Assembly: GCF_005049235.1 (NCBI RefSeq)
Contig: NZ_SUMD01000005.1
Coordinates: 310,001 to 374,000 of the forward strand
DNA from: Rhodococcus oryzae
GTDB lineage: Bacteria > Actinomycetota > Actinomycetes > Mycobacteriales > Mycobacteriaceae
Direction of reading: 5' to 3'
Length of the DNA stretch: 64,000 nt
In this document: positions 32,890-43,300 of the stretch, piece after piece
Position numbering within the stretch: position 1 is the stretch's first letter
Layout of the letters: each line of letters opens with the position of its first letter
Made by a program: the position numbers and the translations under genes
The notes under the pieces: generated by a model
What the model saw: the letters and a program-made list of their open reading frames with translations, nothing else
The model's database searches: none
Told to the model about the DNA's origin: nothing

Positions 32890-35466
32890 GTGGCCCCACC
32901 GAACCTGACCCGCGAGCAGGCAGCACAGCGGTCCGCGCTGTTGAGCGTCGACAACTACCGCATCGAGCTGGACCTGACCGACGGTGACGGCAAGCCCGGC
33001 GAGCACACCTTCTCCTCCCGCACCACGGTCACCTTCGGCGCGGCGGCGGGCGGCGACACCTACATCGACCTGATCGCGACCGCGGTCCGCAGCGCCACCC
33101 TCAACGGCGCTGCCCTCGACGTCACCGGGTACGACGAGTCCACCGGCATCGCGCTGACCGGCCTGGCCGAACGCAACGAGCTGATCATCGAGGCGGACTG
33201 CGAGTACTCGCACACCGGCGAGGGCCTGCACCGCTTCGTCGATCCCGCCGACGGGTCGGTCTATCTCTACTCTCAGTTCGAAACCGCCGACGCCAAGCGG
33301 ATGTTCGCCTGCTTCGACCAGCCCGACCTCAAGGCCACCTTCGACGTCACCGTGACCGCGCCGACCGACTGGCAGGTCATCTCGAACTCGGCCGTGGTCG
33401 AAACCCTCGCCGCCACACCGGGACTGCATCAGTTCCGCACCACCCCGAAGATGAGCACCTACCTCGTCGCCCTGATCGCCGGGCCGTACGCGCGGTGGAC
33501 CGACAGCTACACCGACGAGCACGGCGACATCCCGCTCGGCATCTACTGCCGCGCCTCGCTCGCCGAGCACATGGACGCCGAGCGGCTGTTCACCGAGACG
33601 AAGCAGGGCTTCGGTTTCTATCACCGCAACTTCGAGGTGCCGTACGCCTTCGGCAAGTACGACCAGCTGTTCGTCCCCGAGTTCAACGCGGGCGCAATGG
33701 AGAACGCGGGCGCGGTGACCTTCCTCGAGGACTACGTGTTCCGCTCCAAGGTGACCCGGGCGTCCTACGAGCGCCGCGCGGAGACGGTGCTGCACGAGAT
33801 GGCGCACATGTGGTTCGGCGACCTCGTCACCATGACGTGGTGGGATGACCTGTGGCTCAACGAGTCCTTCGCGACGTTCGCGTCGGTGCTGTGCCAGTCC
33901 GAGGCCACCGAGTACGTCAACGCCTGGACCACTTTCGCCAACGCCGAGAAGTCCTGGGCGTACAGGCAGGATCAGCTGCCCTCAACCCACCCCATCGCCG
34001 CCGACATCCCGGACCTCGCCGCGGTCGAGGTGAACTTCGACGGGATCACCTACGCCAAGGGCGCGAGCGTGCTCAAGCAGCTCGTCGCGTATGTCGGGCT
34101 CGATCCGTTCCTGGCCGGCCTGCGCGCGTACTTCAAGGAGCACGCGTTCGGCAACGCCACCTTCGACGACCTGCTCGCCGCGCTGGAGCACTCCTCCGGC
34201 CGGGACCTGTCCGACTGGGGCACGCAGTGGCTCAAGACCACCGGGCTGAACATCCTGCGGCCGGAGTTCACGGTCGCCGAGGACGGCACCTTCTCGTCCT
34301 TCGCCGTGCTGCAGGGCCGCGCGGAGCCGGGCGCGGGCGAGTACCGCGTGCACCGCCTCGCCGTCGGCATCTACGACGAGGTGGACGGCAAGCTGGTGCG
34401 CACCGAGCGCATCGAGCTCGATGTCGACGGACCGCGGACCGAGGTGCCGGAGCTGGTCGGGGTCGCCCGCGGCAAGTTCGTGCTCGTCAACGATGACGAC
34501 CTCACCTACTGCTCGGTGCGGCTCGACCCGGATTCGCTGGCCGTCTTGATCGAGCGCATCGGCGACATCGCCGAACCGCTGCCGAGGACGCTGGCGTGGT
34601 CGGCGGCCTGGGAGATGACGCGGCAGGCCGAGCTCAAGGCCAGGGACTTCGTCGAACTGGTGCAGCGCGGCGTCGGCGCGGAGACCGAGGTCGGGGTGGC
34701 GTCGCGGTTGCTGATGCAGGCGCACGCCGCGCTCGGCAGCTACGCCGAGCCCGGCTGGGCGAACGACACCGGCTGGCCCGGCTTCGCGAACCGGCTGCTC
34801 GAGCTGGCCAGGGAGGCCGAGCCGGGTTCCGATCACCAGCTGGCCTTCCTCAACTCGCTGACCTCGGCGCGCCTGCAGCCCTGGCACACCGAGGTGCTGC
34901 AGGAGCTGCTCGACGCCGATCCGGCGACCGTCGGGCTGCCGGGGCTGGTGGTCGACACCGACCTGCGCTGGCGGTTGGTGCAGGCGCTGGCGGTTGCGGG
35001 CGAGGTCGATGCGGACGGCCCCGAGTCACCGTTCATCGACGCCGAGGCGCAGCGGGATCCGACCGCGGCCGGTGTCCGGCAGGCGGCGGTCGCACGGGCG
35101 GCCCGGCCGCAGGTGGCGGTCAAGGAGCAGGCCTGGGCCACGGTCGTCGGCGACGACTCCGTCCCGAACATCACCGCCCGCGCGATCATCGGCGGCTTCG
35201 CGGCGCCGGGTCAGGGCGAGCTGCTCCAGCCGTACGTGACCCGGTACTTCGCCGACATCGCGGATGTCTGGGCGCGCCGCTCCAGCGAGGTGGCGCAGAC
35301 CGTGGTCGTCGGGCTGTACCCGGCCTGGTCGATCACCGAGGCCTCGGTCGCGGCGGCCGACGACTTCCTGGCCGGTGACCATCCGCCCGCGCTCCGCAGG
35401 CTGGTGGTCGAGGGTAAGGCCGGGATCGTGCGCGCGCTGCGGGCCCGCGCCTTCGACGCCGGCTGA
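32890..35466 (+). CDS. pepN: Aminopeptidase N (M1 zinc metallopeptidase)
   Basis: 858-residue cytosolic exopeptidase that removes N-terminal residues from peptides. The M1 exopeptidase motif G268-A-M-E-N is in FNAGAMENAGAV; the zinc site is H302-E-M-A-H306 in VLHEMAHMWFGDLVTMTWWD, with third ligand Glu325 in DDLWLNESFATF. The catalytic Tyr lies downstream near KGASVLKQLVAYVG. The C-terminal ERAP1-like helical domain covers about 520-850. GTG 32890 is preceded by GAGGAG with eight bases of spacing. It corresponds to Rv2467. Stands alone, 80 bp after the ECF42 gene, and ends at a 22-bp hairpin. Confidence 0.95.
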   Translation: MAPPNLTREQAAQRSALLSVDNYRIELDLTDGDGKPGEHTFSSRTTVTFGAAAGGDTYIDLIATAVRSATLNGAALDVTGYDESTGIALTGLAERNELIIEADCEYSHTGEGLHRFVDPADGSVYLYSQFETADAKRMFACFDQPDLKATFDVTVTAPTDWQVISNSAVVETLAATPGLHQFRTTPKMSTYLVALIAGPYARWTDSYTDEHGDIPLGIYCRASLAEHMDAERLFTETKQGFGFYHRNFEVPYAFGKYDQLFVPEFNAGAMENAGAVTFLEDYVFRSKVTRASYERRAETVLHEMAHMWFGDLVTMTWWDDLWLNESFATFASVLCQSEATEYVNAWTTFANAEKSWAYRQDQLPSTHPIAADIPDLAAVEVNFDGITYAKGASVLKQLVAYVGLDPFLAGLRAYFKEHAFGNATFDDLLAALEHSSGRDLSDWGTQWLKTTGLNILRPEFTVAEDGTFSSFAVLQGRAEPGAGEYRVHRLAVGIYDEVDGKLVRTERIELDVDGPRTEVPELVGVARGKFVLVNDDDLTYCSVRLDPDSLAVLIERIGDIAEPLPRTLAWSAAWEMTRQAELKARDFVELVQRGVGAETEVGVASRLLMQAHAALGSYAEPGWANDTGWPGFANRLLELAREAEPGSDHQLAFLNSLTSARLQPWHTEVLQELLDADPATVGLPGLVVDTDLRWRLVQALAVAGEVDADGPESPFIDAEAQRDPTAAGVRQAAVARAARPQVAVKEQAWATVVGDDSVPNITARAIIGGFAAPGQGELLQPYVTRYFADIADVWARRSSEVAQTVVVGLYPAWSITEASVAAADDFLAGDHPPALRRLVVEGKAGIVRALRARAFDAG

Positions 35467-35481
35467 CCACCCCCGGAAACG

Positions 35482-35529
35482 ACTGAAGGTGCCCCTCACG
35501 CGGAGAACCGCGTGGGGGGCACCTTCAGT
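35482..35529. terminator. Bidirectional terminator hairpin after pepN
   Basis: 22-bp stem beginning ACTGAAGGTGCCCC (right arm to 35529), with one T-G pair and an AGAA loop, between the convergent pepN and DUF5130 genes. No U-tract is seen. Confidence 0.82.
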
Positions 35530-35554
35530 TGAAGCGGAGTGTGCCGGGGTGTGA

Positions 35555-36025
35555 CTAGCGCACCGCGATGGCCGCGCTCATCACGCGGATCGCGCTGACC
35601 AGGCCGTCGATCAGGTCGGCCTCCCCGAAGGAGGACACAGCGGCGGTCACGCCGAGCTGCACGACCCGGTCGGTGACCCGATCGGCGACCTTCCGCCCGG
35701 AGCGGATCTCGATGGCGCGCTGGTTGGGCGAGACCGCGATCAGCACCGAACGGTCGGCCTCGGGGGTCTTCGGGAACAGCGCGTCGGCGCCCGCCGCGGT
35801 GTCCTCGCCGAGATCACCGATGTACGCGTTGAAGCGCACCTTGGTGGACCTCGTGGCGTCGGTCATCGCATCGTCGAGGGCCACCAGCTCGTCCACGCTG
35901 AACGGCAGATCGTCGTACGGATCGCCGACGCGGTGCACGTTCGAGACGCGACCGCTCGCGGTCACCACCGAGCCCACCGGGAGCTCGGACTCGATCACCG
36001 CCGGGAAACTGCTACCACCTGCCAC
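35555..36025 (-). CDS. DUF5130 protein (Rv2468c-like), TPM-fold
   Basis: 156-residue protein. [31 protein letters not shown] and the later [41 protein letters not shown] resemble the TPM/DUF5130 fold, in which a conserved peptide-binding or phosphatase-like pocket is proposed. No signal peptide is evident in this reading. The start is a GTG at 36025 ([10 protein letters not shown]), which overlaps the preceding small membrane gene by 14 bases, so the two are probably cotranscribed. The position between pepN and the HNH gene matches M. tuberculosis Rv2468c. The role is unknown. Confidence 0.82.
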   Translation of the reverse strand: MAGGSSFPAVIESELPVGSVVTASGRVSNVHRVGDPYDDLPFSVDELVALDDAMTDATRSTKVRFNAYIGDLGEDTAAGADALFPKTPEADRSVLIAVSPNQRAIEIRSGRKVADRVTDRVVQLGVTAAVSSFGEADLIDGLVSAIRVMSAAIAVR

Positions 36026-36269
36026 TTGCCGAACCTCCGATCAGATCTGCGGATCCGGACTCGATGGCCGCGTGCCCGCCGTGGTGACCGACCGTCACCT
36101 CGTCGACCGCGGACCACAGCACCGGCTTGTGGGTCCATTCCTCGTCCAGCGAGTAGTGCGCGGGGGTGGTGCCTGCCACCGGCTTGGCCAGGTAGCACAG
36201 CCCCGCGATGATCGCCGTGATGAGCGCAGGAATCCCTACGAAGATCAGCGATGTCTCAAGAATGCTCAC
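36012..36269 (-). CDS. Small single-pass membrane protein
   Basis: 85-residue protein from GTG 36269. One N-terminal transmembrane helix ([26 protein letters not shown]), then a soluble tail with [32 protein letters not shown]. The stop lies inside the start region of DUF5130 (14-bp overlap), so both are read from one mRNA and may form a membrane pair, with the small protein as anchor for the soluble DUF5130 protein. That pairing is an inference; no family name is recognised with certainty. Confidence 0.7.
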   Translation of the reverse strand: MSILETSLIFVGIPALITAIIAGLCYLAKPVAGTTPAHYSLDEEWTHKPVLWSAVDEVTVGHHGGHAAIESGSADLIGGSASGRW

Positions 36270-36332
36270 GTCCCAAACCGTAGCCCAGTGCGCCACAAAT
36301 TGTGCCGTCGGGGCCACCTCGAGATCGGACGT

Positions 36333-36995
36333 TTACGCAGCGCCCTCGCCGAGGTAGCGCAACCACACCGGGTCGAGCTCCTTGGTGCTCGCCAGCAGCC
36401 GCCAGTGCTGCCCCTTCGGCGGCACAAGGGCGGCCCGCAACGTCCAGCCGAGCTCGCTGAGCAGCTTGTCGGCCTTGCGGTGGTTGCAGGGCGCGCAGCA
36501 GGCAACGCAGTTCTCCCAGGAGTGACCGCCGCCCCGACTGCGCGGGATCACGTGATCCACGGTCTCGGCCTTGTCGCCGCAGTACGCGCACCGGAAGCGG
36601 TCCCTGTGCATCAGCGCGGCCCTGGTCATCGGGATCCGGGCCCGATAGGGCACCCGCACGTAGTTGCGCAGTCGGATCACGGAGGGAACCTGCACCGACC
36701 AGCCGGCGGAATGGATGACCTGCCCGTCCGGGTCCTCGTGGACGGCGCTGGCCTTCTCGCACACCAGCAGGACGACGGCCCGGCGGACGGGGAGCGCGGT
36801 GAGCGGCTCGTAGGTGGCGTTGAGAAGCAGCACCCGGCGCTTCACCCAGGAAGGAACCGCGTCGTCCTCACCTGGGGTCGAGGGTCTCAGACCCTCGTCT
36901 ATCACTTGCAGCGGAGAAGCCCCCGATCCCCGCGGCAGGCGGGCATCAGTGGGCTGGAGTTGTCGGTGCGCTCGGGCGCTGTGCGAGTTCTTCAT
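36333..36995 (-). CDS. HNH endonuclease (Rv2469c-like)
   Basis: 220-residue protein with an intact HNH domain: [44 protein letters not shown] (about residues 130-175), including the two C-x-x-C zinc pairs and the D-H-V-I core. The N-terminal half ([34 protein letters not shown]) is the conserved lead domain of this chromosomal HNH family. GGAGG five bases before ATG 36995 fixes the start. The gene is widely conserved in actinobacteria next to glbO and is not obviously mobile; its biological substrate is unknown. Divergent from glbO. Confidence 0.88.
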   Translation of the reverse strand: MKNSHSARAHRQLQPTDARLPRGSGASPLQVIDEGLRPSTPGEDDAVPSWVKRRVLLLNATYEPLTALPVRRAVVLLVCEKASAVHEDPDGQVIHSAGWSVQVPSVIRLRNYVRVPYRARIPMTRAALMHRDRFRCAYCGDKAETVDHVIPRSRGGGHSWENCVACCAPCNHRKADKLLSELGWTLRAALVPPKGQHWRLLASTKELDPVWLRYLGEGAA

Positions 36996-37148
36996 GCGAC
37001 CTCCGGGAAGATTGCTCCCAAGTTGACCACGGATGGCCTGCGCGCGCACGTCCATTTGGTACAAAGATGCAGGACTTTCGGTGAACAACCGATGACAACA
37101 CGAGCGCGTCGACGTCACGGCGCGAGTACGGGCACAATGGACGCCGAC

Positions 37149-37544
37149 ATGACTGATGCCGAAGTGAGCTTCTATGAAGCGGTGGGCGGAGCCGAGACGT
37201 TCCGCAAACTGACCGCGCGGTTCTACGAGGAAGTGGCGAAGGACGAGATCGTCCGGCCCCTCTACCCGGAGGAGGACCTCGGACCGGCCGAACGCCGGAT
37301 GCGGATGTTCCTCGAGCAGTACTGGGGCGGCCCGCGAACCTACTCCGACGAGCGCGGACACCCCCGGCTCCGGCTACGGCACCAGCCGTTCCGGATCGGT
37401 CCGCTCGAGCGCGACGCGTGGCTGCGGTGCATGCACATCGCGATCGCGTCGATCGACGAGGCCACCCTCGACGAGCCGCACCGCCGCGCCCTCATCGACT
37501 ACATGGACATGGCCGCCGCCTCGATGGTGAACTCGCCCGTCTGA
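37149..37544 (+). CDS. glbO: Truncated haemoglobin, group II (trHbO)
   Basis: 131-residue haem protein of the 2-on-2 globin family. Key residues: B10 Tyr26 (RFYEEV), CD1 Tyr39 (PLYPEED), proximal F8 His78 in [12 protein letters not shown], and G8 Trp91 in RDAWLRCMH, all as in mycobacterial GlbO. The sequence [13 protein letters not shown] is nearly invariant for trHbO. An in-frame ATG at 37137 would add MDAD. Group II globins bind oxygen very tightly and can oxidise NO or catalyse peroxidase-type reactions; the role in this host is not shown. Divergent from the HNH gene, next to aglA as in M. tuberculosis (Rv2470-Rv2471). Confidence 0.95.
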   Translation: MTDAEVSFYEAVGGAETFRKLTARFYEEVAKDEIVRPLYPEEDLGPAERRMRMFLEQYWGGPRTYSDERGHPRLRLRHQPFRIGPLERDAWLRCMHIAIASIDEATLDEPHRRALIDYMDMAAASMVNSPV

Positions 37545-37611
37545 TCGGTTCGAACCGGCGACAACCCGCCGAAGTCGTGCTGCCCGGCCGGGTTTGGCAC
37601 TATGGGTCCCT

Positions 37612-39201
37612 GTGACCACTGACGAGACCGTGCCGGAGACAACAGATCCCTGGTGGACGAACGCGGTCTTCTATCAGATCTATCCGCGTTCCTTCTCCGA
37701 CTCCAACGGCGACGGCGTCGGCGACCTGGGCGGCGTCCGCGACCGGCTCGGGTATCTCGAACTGCTCGGCGTCGACGCGATCTGGCTGAGCCCGGTGATG
37801 CGCTCGCCGATGGCCGACCACGGCTACGACGTCTCCGATCCGCGCGACATCGATCCGCTGTTCGGCGACCTCGAGGTGATGGACGCGCTGATCGCGCAGG
37901 CGCACGCGCGGCGGATCCGGGTCACCATGGACCTGGTGCCGAACCACACCAGCGTGGAGCACCCATGGTTCGCGGCCGCGCTCGCGGCCGGGCCGGGCAG
38001 CCCCGAGCGCGCCCGCTACCACTTCCGCGACGGCCTGGGCGAGGACGGCGCCGAGCCGCCCAACAACTGGCCGAGCATCTTCGGTGGGCCCGCATGGACC
38101 CGGGTCACCGAACCGGACGGCTCCCCCGGCCAGTGGTACCTGCACATCTTCGCGCCCGAGCAGCCGGACCTGAACTGGGACAACCAGGAGGTCGCCGACG
38201 ACCTCGCGGCCACGCTGCGGTTCTGGCTGGACCGCGGCGTCGACGGTTTCCGGATCGATGTCGCGCACGGCATGGCCAAGCCGGAGGGCCTGCCGGACTA
38301 CGACTGGGAATCCAACCGGCTCCTGAGCAACGACGACAACGACCCGAGGTTCAACAACCCCGGCGTGCACGAGATCCACCGCGGCCTGCGCAAGGTGATG
38401 AACGAATATCCCGACACGGTGGCCGTCGGCGAGATCTGGGTGCGCGACAACGAGCGCTTCGGCGAGTACATCCGGCCCGACGAACTGCACCTGGGCTTCA
38501 ACTTCCGCCTCGCCGAGGCCGAGTTCGGCGCGGACAGCCTGCGCGAGGCCATCGAGAACTCGCTCGGCGCGGTGGCCGCGGTCGGCGGCACCCCCACCTG
38601 GACGCTGTCGAACCACGACGTCGAGCGCGAGGTCACCCGCTACGGCGGCGGCGAGATCGGCCTGGCCAGGGCCCGCGCCATGGCTGTCGTCGAGTTCGCG
38701 CTGCCAGGGGCGGTCTTCATCTACAACGGCGCGGAGCTCGGGCTGCCGAACGTCGACCTCCCGGACGAGGCGCTGCAGGATCCGGTGTGGGAGCGGTCGG
38801 GGCACACCGAACGCGGACGCGACGGTTGCCGGGTCCCCGTGCCGTGGGAGGGCGCGGCACCACCGTTCGGCTTCAGCTCGGCGGAGACGTCGTGGCTGCC
38901 GATGCCTCCGGAATGGGCCGATCGCACCGTGGAGGCGCAGATCGAGGATGTGACGTCCACGCTGTCGCTGTACCGGTCCGCACTCGAGCTGCGGGCCCTG
39001 CGACCGGAGTTCTCCGGCGACGAGATCGATTGGTACGGAAGCCCGTCCGGCTGCCTGGCCTTCCGCCGACGCGGCGGGTTGGTCTGCGCGCTGAACGCCA
39101 CGGATGCGCCCATCCCGCTGCCGCCGGGGGAACTGCTGCTCGCCAGCGCCCCGCTGGTGAACGGGGAGCTGCCCCCGAACGCGGCGGCCTGGCTGGTCTG
39201 A
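37612..39201 (+). CDS. aglA: Alpha-glucosidase, glycoside hydrolase family 13
   Basis: 529-residue cytosolic alpha-glucosidase that releases glucose from maltooligosaccharides or trehalose-type substrates. The (beta/alpha)8 barrel shows the GH13 conserved regions: region I DLVPNHTS, region II GVDGFRIDVAHGMA (nucleophile Asp), region III AVGEIWV (acid/base Glu), region IV LSNHDVERE. The N-terminus WWTNAVFYQIYPRSFSDSNGDGVGDLGGV is the classical oligo-1,6/alpha-glucosidase start. GTG 37612 is chosen over an upstream extension at 37594. It corresponds by sequence and position to Rv2471. Convergent with the next gene, six bp apart. Confidence 0.92.
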   Translation: MTTDETVPETTDPWWTNAVFYQIYPRSFSDSNGDGVGDLGGVRDRLGYLELLGVDAIWLSPVMRSPMADHGYDVSDPRDIDPLFGDLEVMDALIAQAHARRIRVTMDLVPNHTSVEHPWFAAALAAGPGSPERARYHFRDGLGEDGAEPPNNWPSIFGGPAWTRVTEPDGSPGQWYLHIFAPEQPDLNWDNQEVADDLAATLRFWLDRGVDGFRIDVAHGMAKPEGLPDYDWESNRLLSNDDNDPRFNNPGVHEIHRGLRKVMNEYPDTVAVGEIWVRDNERFGEYIRPDELHLGFNFRLAEAEFGADSLREAIENSLGAVAAVGGTPTWTLSNHDVEREVTRYGGGEIGLARARAMAVVEFALPGAVFIYNGAELGLPNVDLPDEALQDPVWERSGHTERGRDGCRVPVPWEGAAPPFGFSSAETSWLPMPPEWADRTVEAQIEDVTSTLSLYRSALELRALRPEFSGDEIDWYGSPSGCLAFRRRGGLVCALNATDAPIPLPPGELLLASAPLVNGELPPNAAAWLV

Positions 39202-39207
39202 CGGGCG

Positions 39208-39894
39208 TCAGCGGCGAACGGTCAGCCCGATCTCGCCGCCTCGCCTGCTGAACACGGTGCCGAAGCGTGCGTCCAGGCGCAGCCAGGTCTTGGTCGCGCG
39301 CACCCGCACCATCTCGGCCGCGTCGATGCGCTCGAGATCGACGGCCGCGGTCATCGGATCCGAGCTGACCTGCGGGATGAATCCCATTGCGGCCAGCGCG
39401 AACACCGTGCGCATGGACACCCCGACGACCTCGCCCGCACCCTCGACGCTGAGCACCTCCTGCGCGAGCAACGAGGAAGGCGGGCCGTGGCTGCTGCCGT
39501 GCTCCTTGGCCAGCGCCGCGCCCTGCTGAGCCAGGTCGATCAGTACCCGGGCCGGAACGTCGTCGATGTGCGCGAAGCCGGCCTCCGGCGGCAGGGCGCC
39601 CCGCCAGGCCGAATCCATCGAGAAGCCGGGGTCGATGTCGGCGCCCGCGGCCGCGGTCACGCCGCGCAGCAGTCCGTCACCCGCGGCGGAGGTGTCGTCC
39701 GGGCTGATCCGCCCGGAGACGACCCGCGCGGCGAGCGCGTCGAAACCCGTCGGGGCGAAGGCCACCAGCCGACCCTCGTCCCGCTGCCGCATCCGGACGA
39801 TCACCGCCTCGTCCAACCGGATCGCCTTGGTGAGGAAGGTCGCGAGGTTCTCCCGTTCGCCCGCGTCCGGAATGGTCAGGACCCGCTCATGCAC
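39208..39894 (-). CDS. Conserved hypothetical protein (Rv2474c-like position)
   Basis: 228-residue soluble protein, no recognised enzyme motif. The N-terminal part (NLATFLTKAIRLDEAVIVRMRQRDEGRLVAFAPTGFDALAARVVSG) and the C-terminal MRTVFALAAMGFIPQVSS...VRVRATKTWLRLDARFGTVFSRRGGEIGL are the most conserved-looking blocks. It overlaps the thioesterase start by eight bases, so it is cotranscribed with the thioesterase and probably with gdh. The gene is in the position of Rv2474c. No function is proposed. Confidence 0.75.
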   Translation of the reverse strand: MHERVLTIPDAGERENLATFLTKAIRLDEAVIVRMRQRDEGRLVAFAPTGFDALAARVVSGRISPDDTSAAGDGLLRGVTAAAGADIDPGFSMDSAWRGALPPEAGFAHIDDVPARVLIDLAQQGAALAKEHGSSHGPPSSLLAQEVLSVEGAGEVVGVSMRTVFALAAMGFIPQVSSDPMTAAVDLERIDAAEMVRVRATKTWLRLDARFGTVFSRRGGEIGLTVRR

Positions 39895-40339
39895 GCTTCC
39901 ACTGCTCCAGGTACTCGCGCTCGGGTGCGGTCAGCCTGCGCAGCCGCTGGGTGTCGATGTCGAAGGCGGCGATCTGCGTGGAGGCCACGATCGACGGCGC
40001 CGAGTCCGGCGCGGCGCCGCCCGCCCGCACCTCGTACCCGATGGTGAAGTCCACGGCGCGGACCGACTCGATCCACATGAGCACATCCAGGGGGCCGTCG
40101 TCGTGCCGCAGCTGGCCGCGGTAGCGCACGTGCAGGTCGGCGATCACCGCACCGTCCCGGAGGGTGACCGTCGGCCTGCCGTCCTCGAACAGCCACGGGA
40201 TGCGCGCCTCCTCGAGGAGGGTCACCATCCTGGCGTGGTTGATGTGCTGGAAGACGTCCATATCCGACCAGCGCACGCCGACCTTCGTGTGGAAGCCGAC
40301 CGCAGCCGCGGTCACCGACCCTGACGTTTCGACGCTCAA
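39887..40339 (-). CDS. 4HBT-type hotdog acyl-CoA thioesterase (Rv2475c-like)
   Basis: 150-residue hotdog-fold thioesterase. GVRWSDMDVFQHINHARMVTLLEEAR holds the 4-hydroxybenzoyl-CoA-thioesterase active-site pattern: the Asp of S-D-M-D and the N-H-A-R-M helix start. The GQLRHDDGPLDVLMWIESVRAVDFTIGYEV strands complete the fold. Acyl substrate unknown. It lies 17 bp downstream of gdh and overlaps the next gene, forming the tail of the gdh transcription unit. A second hotdog thioesterase lies on the other side of gdh. Confidence 0.88.
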   Translation of the reverse strand: MSVETSGSVTAAAVGFHTKVGVRWSDMDVFQHINHARMVTLLEEARIPWLFEDGRPTVTLRDGAVIADLHVRYRGQLRHDDGPLDVLMWIESVRAVDFTIGYEVRAGGAAPDSAPSIVASTQIAAFDIDTQRLRRLTAPEREYLEQWKRA

Positions 40340-40356
40340 ACTTCGATCCCTTCCGA

Positions 40357-43300
40357 TCAGGTGCCCGCTCCGCGCACCATGCTGCGAACCTGACGCGCCG
40401 CCACCGAGAGCGTCGCGAGGTCAAGCGTCCCAGACTCCGCGATCTCGCCGAGCGCTGCCCTTGCCCTACTCAGCCGGGACGAGTTCGACGACTCCCAGTC
40501 CAGGATCTTCTCCTCGGCCGTCTCATCCGGTTCCCCGCCCGCGAGCACATCGAGGGTGAGTGAGCGCAGCGAGCTGTACAGGTCGTCGCGCAACGCGAGC
40601 CTGGCCAGCGAATGCCACCGGTCACCGCGCTCGAGACCCGAGATGGCGGTGAGGAATCCGTCGATGCCGAGACGCTCGTCGAGCGCGTAGTAGAGCTCAC
40701 CGACCTCCTCGACCTCGCGATCGCTGATGTCCGAGATGTCGATGATGTCGAGCGACGGGAACCCGTCGAGCAGGCCGTACACCCGCCGCGCGAGCGGCTC
40801 GGGGCAGCCGTGCTCGACCACATGGGACATCCGGGTGGTGAGGTCGGTGACGTGATGCCCGCGCAGCCAGTTCGGGAGTTTCGGGGTCATCGCGCGGACC
40901 CGCGCGGCGTACCGGTTGATCTCCGCGCCAACGGCGACCGGCTGCGGACGGTTCGACAGCAACCACCGCGCCGCCCGGTCGAGCATCCGGCGCGATTCCA
41001 GCGTCAGCTCGTCGGCCACCATCGAATCGATGGGCGCCTCGCGGATGTCGCTCCACACCGTACGCAGGTCGAAGATCTCGGTCGCCGCGGTGAAGGCTCT
41101 GATGGAGTCGGTACTGCTGGCGCCCGCCTCCTCGGCGAGCCGGTACGCGAAGCTGATCCCGCCGAAGTCGATCGCCTCGTTGGCCAGGATGGTGGCCACG
41201 ATCTGGCGGCGCAGGCGGTGCGACTTGATCTGCCCGGCGAACCGCTCGCGCAGCGGCCGCGGGAAGTACCTGGGCAGCCGCACCGCGTAGGTGTCGCTGT
41301 CGGGCAGTTCGCTGGCGAGCAGATCGTCCTTGAGCGCGAGCTTGACGTGGGCGAGCAGGGTGGCCAGCTCCGGAGAGGTGAGGCCGGTGCCCTCCTGCAG
41401 CCTCTCCTCGATCTCGATGGGTCCGGGCAGGGCCTCGATCTCCCGGTCCAGCCCGCGACGGGCCTCGAGCGCGGCGAGCTGGCGCGCGTGCACCCCCAGC
41501 ATCGCCGGGGCGTCGGCGCGTGAGGTGCCCATCAGGTCGTTCTGGTCGATGTTGTCCCGCAGCACCAGACGCGACACCTCGTCGGTCATCGAGGCGAGCA
41601 GGCCGTTGCGCTCGGCCCCGGGCAACGCGCCGCCGCTGACCGCGGTGTCCAGCAGGATCTTGATGTTGACCTCGTGGTCGGAACAGTCGACGCCCGCCGA
41701 GTTGTCCATGGCATCGGTGTTGATCCGGCCACCCGCGAGGTCGTACTCGATCCGGCCCCGCTGCGTCACCCCGAGGTTGCCGCCCTCGCCGATCACCCTG
41801 GCGCGCACCTCGTTCCCGTTGACCCGCACCGGATCGTTCGACTTGTCGCCGACATCCGCATGGGTCTCCGTTGTGGCCTTGATGTAGGTTCCGATCCCGC
41901 CGTTCCAGAGCAGGTCGACGGGCGCGCGCAGGATCGCCCGCACCAGCTCCGGCGGTGACAGCTCGGTGACATCCTCGTCGAGGCCGAGCGCCGCGCGCGC
42001 CTGCGCGGTCAGCGGCACCGACTTGCGCAAGCGGTCCCACACCCCGCCGCCCGCGCTGATGAGGGCCGGGTCGTAGTCCGCCCACGAGGAACGCGGCAGT
42101 GCGAAGAGCCGTTCCCGTTCGAGGAAGGACCTCGAAGCGTCCGGGTCGGGGTCGAGGAAGATGTGCCGGTGGTCGAAGGCCGCGACCAGCCGGATGTGCG
42201 GGCTGAGCAACATCCCGTTCCCGAAGACGTCGCCGCTCATGTCGCCGATACCCGCGACGGTGAAGTCTTCCGACTGGGTGTCGATCCCCATCTCCCGGAA
42301 GTGCCTGCGCACACTCACCCAGGCACCCTTGGCCGTGATCCCCATGGCCTTGTGGTCGTAGCCGACCGAGCCGCCGGACGCGAAGGCGTCACCGAGCCAG
42401 AAGCCGTACCGCGCCGCCACATCGTTGGCGAGATCGGAGAACTGGGCGGTGCCCTTGTCCGCTGCCACGACGAGGTAGGTGTCGTCGCCGTCTCGTCGCA
42501 CCACGCGGTCCGGTGGCAGCACCACCCCGCTCGCGGGTTCGACGTTGTCGGTCACGTCGAGCAGGCCGGAGACGAACAACCGGTAGCAGGCCTGTCCCTC
42601 CGCGAGAAATGCCTGCCGGTCCGTCGACGGGTCCCCGGTCACCGCTGGCGGCCGCTTGACCACGAATCCGCCCTTCGCGCCGACCGGCACGATCACGGCG
42701 TTCTTCACCGCCTGCGCCTTGACCAGGCCGAGGATCTCCGTCCGGAAGTCCTCCCGACGGTCCGACCAGCGCAACCCACCACGGGCAACCGGACCGAATC
42801 GCAGGTGCACGCCCTCCACCCGCGGCGAGTAGGCGAACACCTCGAAACGCGGTCGCGGTTTCGGTAGTTCGGCGATCTGCTGGGGGTTGAGTTTGAACAC
42901 CAGGACGTCGCGGGGATCGCCTGCCTCGTCGGTCACGTAGTAGTTCGTCCGCAGCGTGGCCAGGACGAGTCCCAGCATCCCGCGCAGGATCCGGTCGGCG
43001 TCGAGGCTGACCACCTCGTTGATACGGTCGCGCAGCTCGGCAGCGAGCTCCTCCGCTCGCTGCGCCGAGGCCAGGTCGGGATCGAAGATCGACCGGAACA
43101 ACTCGACCAGGAGCCCGGTCGTCTGACCGTGCTCGATCAGGACCCCCTCGATGTGGAATTGGCTGTACGGAAATCCCGCCTGGCGCAGGTACTTCGAGTA
43201 CGCGCGCAAAACGGTGGCCTGCCGCCACTCGAGGCCGGCCCGCAGCACCAGCTCGTTGAACCGGTCGGGTTCGGACCGGTCGTACCAGACGGCGGTGAAG

